From: Voacanga thouarsii
Taxonomy: Eukaryota; Streptophyta; Magnoliopsida; Gentianales; Apocynaceae
Direction: 5' to 3'
NCBI GenBank assembly: GCA_026120185.1
Contig: JANUWF010001783.1
Span: 8,804,001-8,868,000, forward strand
DNA length: 64,000 nt
The position numbers and the translations under genes were made by a program. Positions 47,048-58,093 of the stretch are shown here, piece after piece (position 1 is the stretch's first letter; every line of letters starts with the position of its first letter). Under the pieces are notes generated by a model. The model was not told the origin of the DNA, made no database searches, and saw only the letters and a list, made by a program, of their open reading frames with translations.

Positions 47048-49081
47048 TGTTAGATTGTATGCCCTCTTAGACTAGGTTTCTGATGTAAAATCGAATATTT
47101 TAATAAAAGAATTTATTTTCAAAAATTGTTTGTGAATTTACTTTTTGTTTGTGCACGATTTTCGTTTGGAACAGACCCATTGTGTTTAAATAAGTGATCC
47201 ATGTGAATGGTGGTCTTTCACAGTAAGGTATGGATCACGGGTTATTTAACACATAAATATTTGTTATTAACCTATTGATGAGACTGGGAATCTCATCATG
47301 TTTAGGTTATTATGTTATGAATTCTAAATGGGGAATGGCTTACCTTTAGCCAGTGAGTAGTCCACTCACTTCATAACATAAGCGTATTTCAAATACGTAG
47401 GACATGACATGTAGTTGTGGTTTCTAAAAGTACTATATGATAGAAATATAGACTACTACCGCTATAGCGTGGACTAGTACTCTACGACTTGAGTATGGGT
47501 TGGTGGTCTAGCGAAGTTGGAAGAATATACTTTGATTTGCTATAGTTGAGGTTCTATCGTAGGGCCAATTTACTTGCATGTTAGGTATGTGTGACTAGTT
47601 AGTTAAGACAGACTTGTACAAGATAGTTTCTGCACTATATCGCCCCTTGTGGTTGTCCGAATGGTCTAAAATGTCCAGAGCCCTGGGAAACATGACTTGG
47701 ATGTTTGCTTTAGGGTAGCTCCCTTGAAAGCGGAAACACTCCAGGAAGTCGTGGATCATTGGACTAGAAGTCTAAGGATGGTAGATGTCATTTAGAGGGG
47801 TGTCAGTACACTTCTTCCTCTCTAAATGTACGGCGATGTGTAGAGGGGTATTTTAGTCATTTCACCTATAGGTCGGAGACTTTGCTAATACAGCATTGTC
47901 CTTGGGGTCAATATTTTCTTATGGTGATATTAGGAAATATTTAAAATGCAAAATACAGATATTTATATAGCAGGGGAATTTTGGTCATTTTAACAGCCAA
48001 GGCGATGTGTCTTTTTGGTCCTCGGAATAGCCCGTAAGTCCTAACTACTTTTGGGTTGAGGAATTGGTCTCAGTTGAAGATGATTTTATTTTATTTTATT
48101 TTATTCAGGAAGTCTAATTTATTATTGGACTGGAATAAAATAAATAAATAAATAAAATAGGAGTTGAGAGAAAATTAATTATCTAGTTTATTTGGTTAAT
48201 TAATTATTCAGGGCCTAGGTCCAGTATGAATAATTAGGAAATTAACCTGGGCTTAAATTAGGGGAAATAATTAATATTTAATTATTTATTGTGTTATTTA
48301 TATAGGCTCAAGAAATAAATAATTAAAGATTAATTATTTTAGTTCATTTGGGCTCATTAATTATTTATTGGGTTATTTATATAAGCCCAGGAAATAAATA
48401 ATTAATGTTTATTATTTTAGGCCTTTTGGGTCCAAGGAAAATAATAAATATTTTTCTGGCCCAATAGCTTGGACCTTTGGGTTTTTCTAGATACGGTTAA
48501 AAGGAGTTTAGGGTTAGGCCAAACTGATTCTCAGGATAACATCCGGGTGTTTTGAAATCTCGGGGATATGTTTATCAGATAATGAGAGACCTAATTTTGG
48601 CTAACTAATAAACAACTCTTTGGAAAAAGAAAAACCCTAGTTTTCCCTACCCAACAGAAGACTCACATCTCTCTGGAGAGCCTCATGTAAGCTCCCTCTC
48701 TCACGCCTCCCTCTTCTTGGTTTCTCCTTGGAGCTTTGCTAACCAATAGCAAGTCAACCAAGGAGATTTGAGACCATTCTTCTTCTCTGTTGTGTTCACC
48801 GACTAGAGGTTAGGCTGAGGAATATCCCGAGAGCTGAAAAGCTATGCGTTCATGCAAATAAGGCGGAGTAGAAGGCTAGTGGGTGTTCAACCGGAAGCTT
48901 CTTCAAGTGGGCAAAGCGAGGCGATTCCAGTCGTTCAATCCGCTCTTACTCAACCTAGAAGGGTTAAGGAGCGCAAAGGTATGATCTTCACGCTTCCGTA
49001 TAGCCTTTAAGGCTTGGTTTTATTTTTCTCTGTTTAATTTTTTACGCTACCAGTGCATGCTCTCTGTTTTCGTCTCCCTCA
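47048..49081 (+). repeat. Solo LTR D of the Copia-1 family
   Basis: Starts TGTTAGATTG, ends TCCCTCA, 2,034 bp, flanked by AGGAC on both sides. It is nearly co-linear with copy C (2,030 bp). No internal region. It inserted in the CACTA element after that element landed in Copia-4. Confidence 0.93.
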
Positions 49082-49086
49082 AGGAC
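49082..49086. repeat. TSD of solo LTR D, right copy (AGGAC)
   Basis: Exact match to 47043-47047. Confidence 0.92.
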
Positions 49087-49412
49087 ATCTTAGGGCTTAA
49101 GATTAACAACAATTTTCTCTCTATTTATTAGTACAATTATCACTATATATGACAATTTTCCTTGTTAAATTGCCAAATGAAATTTACTTCTCTGTTGTGT
49201 GAAAAGAAGATCTAGTTCTAGGCATTCAGTTTGAAGTTTAGTCTTCACTTGCTGATGTAATTCAAATCTATACATGAAGCTTTTGTCTGAGAAAAGTTGC
49301 AATTGGTCTGATATATTTCAAGTGCCTGCATTGCATATGCTACCATAGTACAGTTGAATTTTTTTTACACTGTTTTAATGTTTAGAGCTTTTATTGGGGA
49401 AGTGCATTAAAT

Positions 49413-49808
49413 TTATCTAGAAACTATGTGGAAGGAAATTATAGATTCATGAATTAACTATTATCTAGAATAGAGGACATTCTATATTTTTATACAATGG
49501 CAAGTTCATCATGTAACATGTTTTGTAATTTTCTTTTACTATGCACCTGTCATATATTTGTCATTCTAAATTAATAAAGGTAAATCTCATGGACAAACTA
49601 TATATCTTGTAGCTTCTTTGTGTTTTGTGTGTTTTTACAATAAATGTTGGGTGAATTGAGGTGTCTTAGTGCCTGAAAAATGTTCAATTTATAGGGAAAA
49701 CTCTGTCAAAATTTTTAAAAACTGTAGAATACATAAGTTTAAACCGTTTTTAGAGTTAGGAGTTCAATGAGAAACTTAATATAGATACTTGATAGTTGAT
49801 AGTATTTC
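49413..49808 (+). repeat. 0.4-kb direct duplication in the CACTA element, copy 1
   Basis: From TTATCTAGAAACTATGTGG to GATAGTTGATAGTATTTC. Aligns with 50101-50498 with a modest number of substitutions and small indels. No coding signal. Confidence 0.85.
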
Positions 49809-50100
49809 TTGGAAAACAAAGCTGTATATATGGACGAGAAGAAATACGGAAATGGTTTTGTTTCATTGTTTGCAGCAATTGAATTGTTGTGTTTGCGGGG
49901 TATTGAACTGAAGTAGCTATATCTAATTACACCCTAAAGTGGTAGAAAACATTGAGAGTTGGTTTTCTGGGATTTTGAGTACAAAAGAATTCACATAAAT
50001 AAAAGGCACTAAAGCTGTCTTTGTAAAATGCTATTTTACCACTTTTATAACCATGCCTTGTTTTAATGTTTTTAAGGAAGCTGGGTTGAAGGGATTGCTA

Positions 50101-50498
50101 TTATCTAGAAACTATATGGAAGGAAATTATGGATTCATGAATTAACTATTATCTAGAATGGATGACATTCTATATTTTTATACAAAGGCAAGTTCATCAT
50201 GTAACATGTTTCGTAACTTTCTTTTACTATGCACCTATCTGCATCTATCATTCTAACTTAATAAGGGTATATCTCATAGACAAACTATATATCTTGTAGC
50301 TTCTTTGTGTTTTATGTATTTTTTACAATGAATATTGGGTGAATTGAGGTGACTTAGTGCCTAGAAAAAGTTCAATTCATAGGGAAAACTTTATCAAAAA
50401 TTTTTTAAAAACTTTAGAATACATAAGTTTAAACCTTTTTTAGAGTTAAGACTTCAAAGGAAAACTCAATATAGATACTTGATAGTTGATAGTATTTC
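50101..50498 (+). repeat. 0.4-kb direct duplication in the CACTA element, copy 2
   Basis: Second copy, offset about 690 bp from the first with about 290 bp of unrelated A/T-rich sequence between. It lies just upstream of the TNP2 fragment. Confidence 0.85.
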
Positions 50499-50676
50499 TA
50501 CGGAATCATTATTCAATGTTTCTTCCATAATTCATAACAGGTATATTAGGGTCCTTGACCTCCACAATCACCATGGTTCTTCATTCAAATTATACAAGTA
50601 CTAATTATTACATGGTTATGGTAGAAAAATATTTGAAATTCAAGCACATACAATGTTTCTTTTAGATTAAATGTAG

Positions 50677-51213
50677 ATGGATGATCATAGTTGGATATAT
50701 AGAAGACACGTACAAGGGATTAAATGAATTACTTCTGAGTATGAACAAGGGGTTAAGTGATTCATTGCTTATTGTTTGTTAATTGGTCAAGCATCAGTTG
50801 TAAGGTTTCCATGTGGAAGATGTAAAAACAAAGTGTACCTATCTCCTGATGAAGTGGAGCTGCACATATATAGATTTAGCTTTATTGCTAATTATCAAAG
50901 ATGGACTAGTCATAGTAAGGGTAGTAATCCATCACCATCTGAGTTTTTTACAAGTATGACTTCAGTCAATTTAGACTCTGATAATCGATTTAGAGATATG
51001 GTGATTGATGCAGTGGGACATCACTTTTTAACTGAACCTTCATCATCTGAGTATGTTGAGAAATCACCTAACTCGGAAGCTCAGAAATTTTATGACATGT
51101 TGAGAGCTTCAGAAACTCCTATATGGGATGGAAGCCCCACCCATATAGATGGAGATTTCTCATCGGACAATCTATGTTATTTCTCATCGGACTGGGATAT
51201 GCTATGTGATTAA
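50677..51213 (+). pseudogene. CACTA TNP2-type transposase, N-terminal fragment
   Basis: From ATG at 50677 the frame reads MDDHSWIYRRHVQGIK, then two in-frame TGA codons (50725-50727 and 50758-50760), then FPCGRCKNKVYLSPDEVELH with FIANYQRWTSHSKG. This is the plant transposase-associated domain found at the N-terminus of TNP2-family CACTA transposases, with SWxYRR and CxxC...H zinc-ligand-like residues. Further on EAQKFYDMLRASETPIWDG matches the region that normally leads into the catalytic part. The frame stops at 51213, after a stretch of short repeated blocks, and the catalytic RNase H-like core is absent. It would mobilise the element if complete; here it cannot. Confidence 0.82.
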
Positions 51214-51329
51214 TTTGTTTACGGAGAAGCCTCCTGGTGTTTCTCATCGGACTCCTATATAGAAGCCTCCCCGTGTTAATTTAGAACGATCTATGTTATT
51301 TCAATTTGGAACGAAGCCTCACCCAGTGA

Positions 51330-53005
51330 TCAGTCAATGACTCATGAGATATCGAGGGCAAATGAGACACCATTCCCGAGTATAGCTCCACATATACTTG
51401 CTCCATAGCCGATACCCCCAGACGAGGACCAATCACAACAGGTCCCTAGCACGATCCCAGGTTCTTCGGGATCTACAGTTTGGGCTCCCCATACTGAGGA
51501 TACGCAACTCTTGATTGAGCCAGATGGTGACTCGTAAGTCGAATAGATAATTGCTTATTATATGCTTATTTTACCTCGCAAATTTATAATTTTATCTTAT
51601 ATTATATATCTATTTTCTCGAAATAGGTTTTCACATTCGGTTTGATGTGTAGGGGAGATAATTGAGATTTTTAGGCGACACTACACTAGAGCCTATGCTA
51701 CCTTCTCACGGGTTTCGATTAATATTTAGAAAATGTGGTTTGATTTGTGGAGTGTGAGCTCAATATGTTACTTATAATTTAACTTCTTATTATAATGATA
51801 AAAAAATTATATTATTTTTAATATGTTTTCTTACTTATAATTACTTATAACGGTTACTTAGATTTTGTAGTCTTTCTTCTGTTGGCGCCCTAAGCATGCC
51901 GCACAGATCCGGGCTAATTGGGAGAAGAAATGTAAAGTTAGACTTTCAGACATTTTGTCGAAGGCTCGGAAGAAGCATAGGGGTAGTTGCCCGAAGTAGA
52001 TTTCTCCAGACCATTGGACTGCTTTATCGGAGCATTGGGGATCCGATAGGTGACAGCTTATCTGTTCTGCTGCTAAGCAGAACAAATCCACTAGTGAGGC
52101 ATCACACACAGGAAGATCCATTTTATTTACTAAGCATGAGGAGCGGATGGTAAGTATAAATATTTTTTACTGTTCGATATATCCGCTATCTTACACTCAA
52201 TCCATCATAAAAATTAACATTTAGTCGTTTTTGGTTCAATGATAGCAAAGACAGTTAGGTCTCGACTTTAGTTACATTGAGCTCTTCAAACGCATCCACA
52301 TGTTTCAGGACAGGCCGAGAAAGTGCCTATATATAAGTGATCGATCACATCATACACTGGCAAGAATACACAATTTTATATGTTTTTAAATTTAATATTA
52401 TTTATATTTTGATCGATAATTTTAAATATTTTATGTGTATTTTCTTATTCCCAATTCGACAGGATAGTGTCACTACTATTATTGAGCGTCATATGCAGTC
52501 GGGTTCTTAGACAGATTCTACGAGTACAGTAGCACCATGTAGGGTGCTCGACGAGAAGACACTATTCGTCAAGATGGATGACAAAGCGTGCAAAAAGGGC
52601 GAGTATATGGATTGGGCTTCGAGACTTCAAGGGTAAGACGGAGATTGCAGCAGCTCACTACATCTGAATCATCAACTTCTTCTATCTCGTTTGATATGAG
52701 CCAGTTACAAATAGAGTTACACAGGGAAAGGAAGAGGCAGGAAAGGATTGAGCATCAGGTACAGATATATCGGAGTCACAGCCAGAGCTTGACTGAGTAC
52801 CTAACGCTTATGTCTTAGAACTTGAATGTACCTCTGCTACTGCCAATGCCAGCTGTTTAGGAAGACAATGCTGAGGTTGCTAAGGATGAGGAGGACTTCG
52901 TCATTAGTCCTCCGGATTCACATGCTGATCATCAACCAGGTCCTTCCGATCCACCTCCGCCCTCTCCGTCGGCTCCAGTATCCGCACGAATTGCTACTTC
53001 ATAGT
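51330..53005 (+). pseudogene. CACTA TNPA-like gene remnant (Transposase_24 / Ptta-En/Spm type)
   Basis: Plus-strand segments separated by intron-like A/T-rich gaps. 51330-51535: Pro/Ser-rich start. About 51875-52152: RANWEKKCKVRLSDILSKAR, then a Trp-containing block, SKSTSEASHTGRSI-type residues and TKHEERM, the conserved core of plant En/Spm-type TNPA-like proteins (HTGGS motif reads HTGRS). About 52246-52365: LGLDFSYIELFKRIH. 52588-52818: GRVYGLGFETSRVRRRL followed by a charged coiled-coil-like stretch. A Pro-rich end follows to about 53005. Stops and frame changes occur within segments. In En/Spm the TnpA role is binding of subterminal repeats. Confidence 0.72.
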
Positions 53006-53159
53006 TAGAATATTTGGACTACATTTTTATGTATTATTCATATTTGTCACTATCATATTTATTAATTATACTATTTGATGGGCTTTTTTTATTTAATTGA
53101 TTATTGGCATTACTTTGGTAGATGAATTTTTTCCCCAATACAAGTCATTTTTAAAAAAA

Positions 53160-53869
53160 TATTTTAAAATTATAATTCATTAGTGATGGATTAGAGGGAG
53201 ATTAGAGATAAAAAATTAAAAATCCGTCACTAATCCCTTGCTAACAACAAGGGATTAGAGGTAGATATTTTGTAAAATTAAAAATCCGTCTCTAATCCCT
53301 TGCTAACAGCGAGCGATTAGAGATGGATGGAAAACTAGAGCGAATCATTCCATAGCTAATCCCTCGCTAATTTGCGAGGGATTAGAGACAGAACTTTAAA
53401 ACGATTAATTAAAAAGGAAACTTCGTAGCTAATTCCTCGTTAATTTGTGAGGGATTAGAGATGGAACTTTAAAATGATTAATTAAAATAGAATTTTCGCA
53501 GCTAATTCCTCTCTAATTTGTGAGGTATTAGAGACAGAAACTTTCCCTAGTTACAGACATTTTACATTTCTTAAATGTTAAAAGAAATCCGTCGCTAATC
53601 CCTGGCTATTTAGATAGTATTTGCGACGGATTTTAAAAATCCTTCGCAGATCTGTTTCAAAATTCTTCGCTGAAGCTCATTGACTACTAAAAAATTTCCT
53701 TTCAAATCCGTCGCTAATTGCAACGGAATTTTTAATCCATCGCAAATATTTACCTTTGCGAGGAAGAATTTAGCGAGAGATTTTTCCTTCACTAATCCAT
53801 CGCTAATTTTGATTAGCGGCGGATTAGCGAGGGAATCGCCCCTCGCTAAATTGGACATTCCTTATAGTA
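53160..53869. repeat. CACTA right subterminal repeats
   Basis: Dense copies of TTTGCGAGGGATTAGAGA, CTAATCCCTCGC and related motifs, including tandem-like units at 53350-53545 (period about 70 bp), ending at 53869. They match the left block in motif and mirror its role. Confidence 0.82.
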
Positions 53870-53872
53870 AGA
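53870..53872. repeat. TSD of the CACTA element, right copy (AGA)
   Basis: Matches 44467-44469. Copia-4 gag continues beyond it. Confidence 0.7.
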
Positions 53873-55070
53873 ACTTGATGTTGAAGTTGTTCAATCTCTT
53901 ATTGCTATGAACTGTTTGCTTGATGAAGTCTTTGAACTTCTTTTTTCAACAGTATGTTCACTTCTACAACTTCAAGCCTTTCTGAATACATCAACTCATA
54001 TTCTTTCATAAGCTTTGCATGCTTTTGCTTCTTCTTCGTCAGACTACTCAAGATATTCCTCAATTTCTTCTTAAGAGTTATTTTCCTCATGCATTGAATC
54101 ATTTTCAACAGCTACATTGAATGCAATATTGCTCGCTTGTTCGTCATCATTATCTCTATCAGTACTATTCTTATCAAAATATTCATGATCCGCTTCGCGA
54201 CCAATGAGAGTTATATTGAAAGATCTATTTTCTTCTTTCTTAGAATATTTCCATATTCAATCTGAATATATCTATATCCACCACATTCACTACATTTAGG
54301 TCCTTTTAGTTAACTTTTATTCTCTAAAGATTGCTATTCAAAGTTGTTCATTTGTTGAACCCCTAGTTTATTATTGAAAGGTTTGTCAAATGGTTTACTC
54401 TTCTACTTTGGTCTCTTCATCAGCTTTCTGAATTGCCTTGTAGGATCATCTAGTTGTATCTTTGACATATCCTTGCATTCCTTAATAGCAGTTACTTTGA
54501 CCTGAAATTGAAGTGGCAAAGATCTCAATGTCCTGCACACTAATGTTTCTTTAGAATAACTTTCCCTTGGTTGGAAAGCTTGATTATCAATATCTTTTAA
54601 CTTGCTACGGAATATAGTAATGGTTTCATGGTCACTTATCCTTAGTTCATCAAACTTCATTGTTAGCATTTGTCACTTTAACATTCAAATAGTACTTGTT
54701 TCTTTACATACCGTTTGCAATTTTTCCTATGCATCTTTAGTAGACAAGCATATTGAAATCAACTTGAACCCATCAAGACCAACACCAGTGAAAATTATAT
54801 TCAGTGCTTAGCATTGGCATTGCTAAGATGACATTCAATATTAGTCCATAGATCCATTGGTTTTTTTCTTCTACACCAATACTTGCATTTGGCATTGTTG
54901 AAGGTTTCCAAGCTTATTCAACAGCTTTCTAGGTAGAATGTCAAGATTTTTTATGAAGATTCTCATTATAGTTTTCCAATTTGCATAATTTGCTCCTCGA
55001 GCAATAGTGGTCAAGTAACAAGTCCCCTTTCTTTTATTGAACCAAACATGATTTTTTCAAACTAATTACC
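53873..55070 (-). pseudogene. Copia-4 (SIRE-like) gag remnant
   Basis: Minus strand from about 55060: ARGANYANWKTIMRIFIKNL, then a degraded middle, then 54403-54669 with MLTMKFDELRISDHETITIF and TLRSLPLQFQVKVTAIKE, the UBN2 gag signature of the SIRE lineage. A Lys/Glu-rich, coiled-coil-like region (53905-54108) follows up to the CACTA insertion at 53872, and the sequence resumes beyond 44466. Several stops and frame changes. It fixes the orientation of Copia-4. Confidence 0.8.
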
Positions 55071-55114
55071 AATACTCATCTATTAAATTAATAGAAACTT
55101 CAACAGAGTGAATT

Positions 55115-55126
55115 GCTCTAATACTA
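55115..55126 (-). promoter_or_regulatory. Degenerate primer binding site of Copia-4
   Basis: Minus strand TAGTATTAGAGC, differing from TGGTATCAGAGC at two places, both G/C to A/T changes. It lies just upstream of the gag start and two bases from a TG that may open the LTR (55129). Confidence 0.7.
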
Positions 55127-55128
55127 GT

Positions 55129-57100
55129 TGTGTAGTTTGATTTGTTAATCTCTTGTTTTATTATTAAACTATCATATTATAGTTACACAAAGACAGAACT
55201 AGGGGGCATGGCGTGGTGCTAGCCCTAAAATTTTTCTAAATCTCATATTTTACCCTTAAAGTTTTTAAAAATTTTAAAAAGATCTTTTGAAACTTTGTAT
55301 TTCGCCCTCCAAAAAATTTTAAAAAAATCATAACATTGTCCTTTTATATTTTTTATATATAGTTTGCCCTCCAAACCCTAAGTCCCTAATTCCATCCCCA
55401 TAGTTAGTTAAGTTAATTTCTCTAACAAAAATAAAAAGTTCAACGAATATAATAAATTGGTAACGGAGCTTGGTTGTCAAGAAGTCTATATCTGCAGAAT
55501 CTAGACCAGTTAAACGATCCATTAAAACTTTAACAATGTTAAAAGGAATACACTTATCTCAATTGTCAAACTCCTGAAAACTTTTGTTGAACCCAACTAC
55601 CTCAATTGAACTCTCTTCCGTCTTCGTCGCCAGAACAATGGAACTTTATTGACATAAGAAAAACCTTTCCACAAGAAGGCATTTGATCAGAAGAAGGTTG
55701 TTTCAAGTTCCATAGAAGATATGATTGTGTTGAAACAATTAACTTGAATCCGGAAGCACACTTTAACAAAGGGAACTGTAGACTTCATCCAAAGCATGTG
55801 CTTCAAGATCCCTCAAAATATATGCATGAATTTCCTCTCTATGTTCTCTCGACAAATTCAGTAATGAATCTTCTTGAGTTTTTTAATTCTGCATACACTT
55901 TAATAAATAGCTCTTTAGTCGTTTTTATACACTGTAATAGTGTTTACTTCCTTGTTGAATTATGAATCTGCTTAAAGATTTTCTATAAAATTTCCTAAAT
56001 CTTTGCAGTTCTAGTCTTACTTAGATTCCATGTCTTCATGAATAAAATCTTCATTGTATCTTCACTAAGATTCTTCCTAGATTCTCTGGTGTTCTTTTCC
56101 TAATCAAACTCCAATAAATCATGCATCAAATATTGCTAATTCAGATTTAAGTAATTTTCATATGCATGTCAATGATAATAAACACATCTTCAATATTGTC
56201 AAGATTTCTTGTGAAAGATGCGTGTTAAACCCTAATCTTGACAATTACTTTAACTGTTTTCACACATTTTTTCCGATATACATTACCTCAAATTATTTTT
56301 TAATCCTAAAATAATTTGAAAGTCCATTTTTTAAGTAAACTTGAGGATTAAAAGAGTCTATGCAATTATTTTCCGATATATCACCACCTCCCAATTAGCG
56401 TTACCTTTGTCTTCTTTAATCTTATTTTCCTTTTTCTTCTTTGCTTCCTTCTTCCTCCATCATCTCACTCTTCATTGAAGCCACCACTATCTTCCTGTTC
56501 AACATCTATTGGGATGATACTCCTTTATGAGTAGATTTATCGACCGACCCCTTAAGAGATCTCTTAAGATGACGCTCTGTAGCAAGCAGAATTGCCGACC
56601 AGCCTTTCGAGACCAAGTAAATCCAATTTTGATTTGATCTCAACTATAGAAACAATTTAATAGGACTAGATCCTACAACTACCAATCTACAATGCGAGTA
56701 TTAAGAGGTTCACGAGCCACTAAGTTACACCTCAGGAGGTCCTATTCAACATCTCTATTAAAAGATTTAAAAGAAGATTTAATAATAAGGCTTCCATTAT
56801 TCTTCTTCAAGTAAAGAATGCAGAACTCTACCCATGTTGAAAAAGATATTGGAGATAGTAGTTACTTAATAAGGTAATACAATTATGATTATGATAATCA
56901 ATAATATTTTCATTTTTATAACTTATATGGGTTAACTCTTTTCTGTCATGTGATATGTTCATCACAATTTTATATGGTCATGGAGATCATCATAGTAGTT
57001 CAAAGATAAACTATAAGGGGAAAAAAATCGATATAAGACAATATCATAAAGGGTTTTTTTTTTTAATTTGTGCCCTGCAGCACACATTAATTCGAATATA
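55129..57100. other. Probable Copia-4 5' LTR start and unassigned A/T-rich sequence
   Basis: The LTR should begin at TGTGTAGTTTG (55129), but I cannot find its outer end. From about 55190 a stretch starting AGACAGAACTAGGGGGCATG with oligo-A and AAAATTTT-rich sequence to about 55400 looks like another inserted non-coding repeat. The rest, including 56500-56860, shows no protein, RNA or repeat I recognise; short open frames such as 55744-55965 are unsupported. Confidence 0.4.
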
Positions 57101-57101
57101 A

Positions 57102-57102
57102 T

Positions 57103-57135
<33 letters not shown>
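57102..57135. repeat. (AT)n microsatellite
   Basis: About 16 AT units. Confidence 0.93.
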
Positions 57136-57137
<2 letters not shown>

Positions 57138-57313
57138 CCATGCATCATATTTATGTATTATTCAAAATCTAATTTAAATATAATAATTATTATATATTAT
57201 AATCAAAATTTATTTAAGATAATTGCGCAAACTCACAAATTAACTCAAATTAAATCAAAAAAGATTAGAATTTTTAAAATTATTGCAAACACTTGATTGA
57301 CGTGTAGATTTAA

Positions 57314-57315
57314 TA

Positions 57316-57365
<50 letters not shown>

Positions 57366-57372
57366 GATGATG
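57314..57372. repeat. (GAT)n microsatellite
   Basis: About 19 ATG/GAT units with one GGT interruption. Confidence 0.93.
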
Positions 57373-58019
57373 CCATTGAAGAAAATAAATAGCCATATAT
57401 GGTTAGAGTATTTCCTCCTCCTCTTTTTCCATGTATTTGAAATACGATTTGGGGACATAATTTTTTTTTCCAATTATGATTTGTTTTAACATAAAATTAA
57501 CGAAACTAAATTTTCTAATTGAGTGGGAAAATAAAAAATATTTAGAATTATACAGCAGTAGTACTTTAATCATATTTGAATCAATTTGATAGTTAAAGGA
57601 TTGGTTTGTTAATTTGTGTAATTATCTTAAATGAATTTTAATTTGAGGATGCAGTAAATATTGTATCAAAGTTTAATTTTGAGAAGATTTCATAAATATG
57701 ATACATGGATTGATTATCAGATATATTTCAACTTATTCAACTTAATCTTTACCTGGGACACATATCTAAAAAAATCATAAATAATGAAAAAATTTTGGAG
57801 AATAATTAGAACTAAAAAAATCAGATGTTGTTTCTCTTTATAAGCTTGCTAATATACTAATGAAGAGAAAGTGCATGTCACTAATCCTTGGTACACACTT
57901 TTTATCTTTTAGAGCCCATTTGTTGGACATAACCATCTTCCAGAAAATCTAGCACCCTTTACAATCAAACAAAAATATTTTTTTTTTCTTTTTGCCAAGG
58001 CAAACATACAGCTACCAAT

Positions 58020-58052
58020 ATTATTATTATTGTTGTTGTTGTTATTGTTGTT

Positions 58053-58093
<41 letters not shown>
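58020..58093. repeat. (TTG/TTA)n microsatellite
   Basis: About 24 triplets, mostly TTG with some TTA. Poly-Asn, poly-Thr and poly-Cys frames across it are artefacts. Confidence 0.93.

Larger units (their letters stand above)
44470..53869 (+). mobile_element. CACTA (En/Spm) DNA transposon, 9.4 kb, defective
   Basis: Left end CACTACAAAAAATTCCCG at 44470. The right end, read inward on the minus strand, is TACTATAAGGAATG, so the first base of the terminal repeat has changed from C to T. Flanks AGA/AGA. Both ends hold dense subterminal repeats of the GCGAGGGATTAGCGAGGGA type. Inside, on the plus strand, lie a TNP2-type transposase N-terminus (50677-51213) and a TNPA-like gene (51330-53005). The catalytic core of TNP2 is missing. 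It interrupts gag of Copia-4 and hosts solo LTR D. Confidence 0.85.

Noticed and set aside
55190..55400. MITE or LTR border around AGACAGAACTAGGGGG
   Set aside because: I could not find terminal inverted repeats or a TSD by eye, so only a note is kept in the regional entry.
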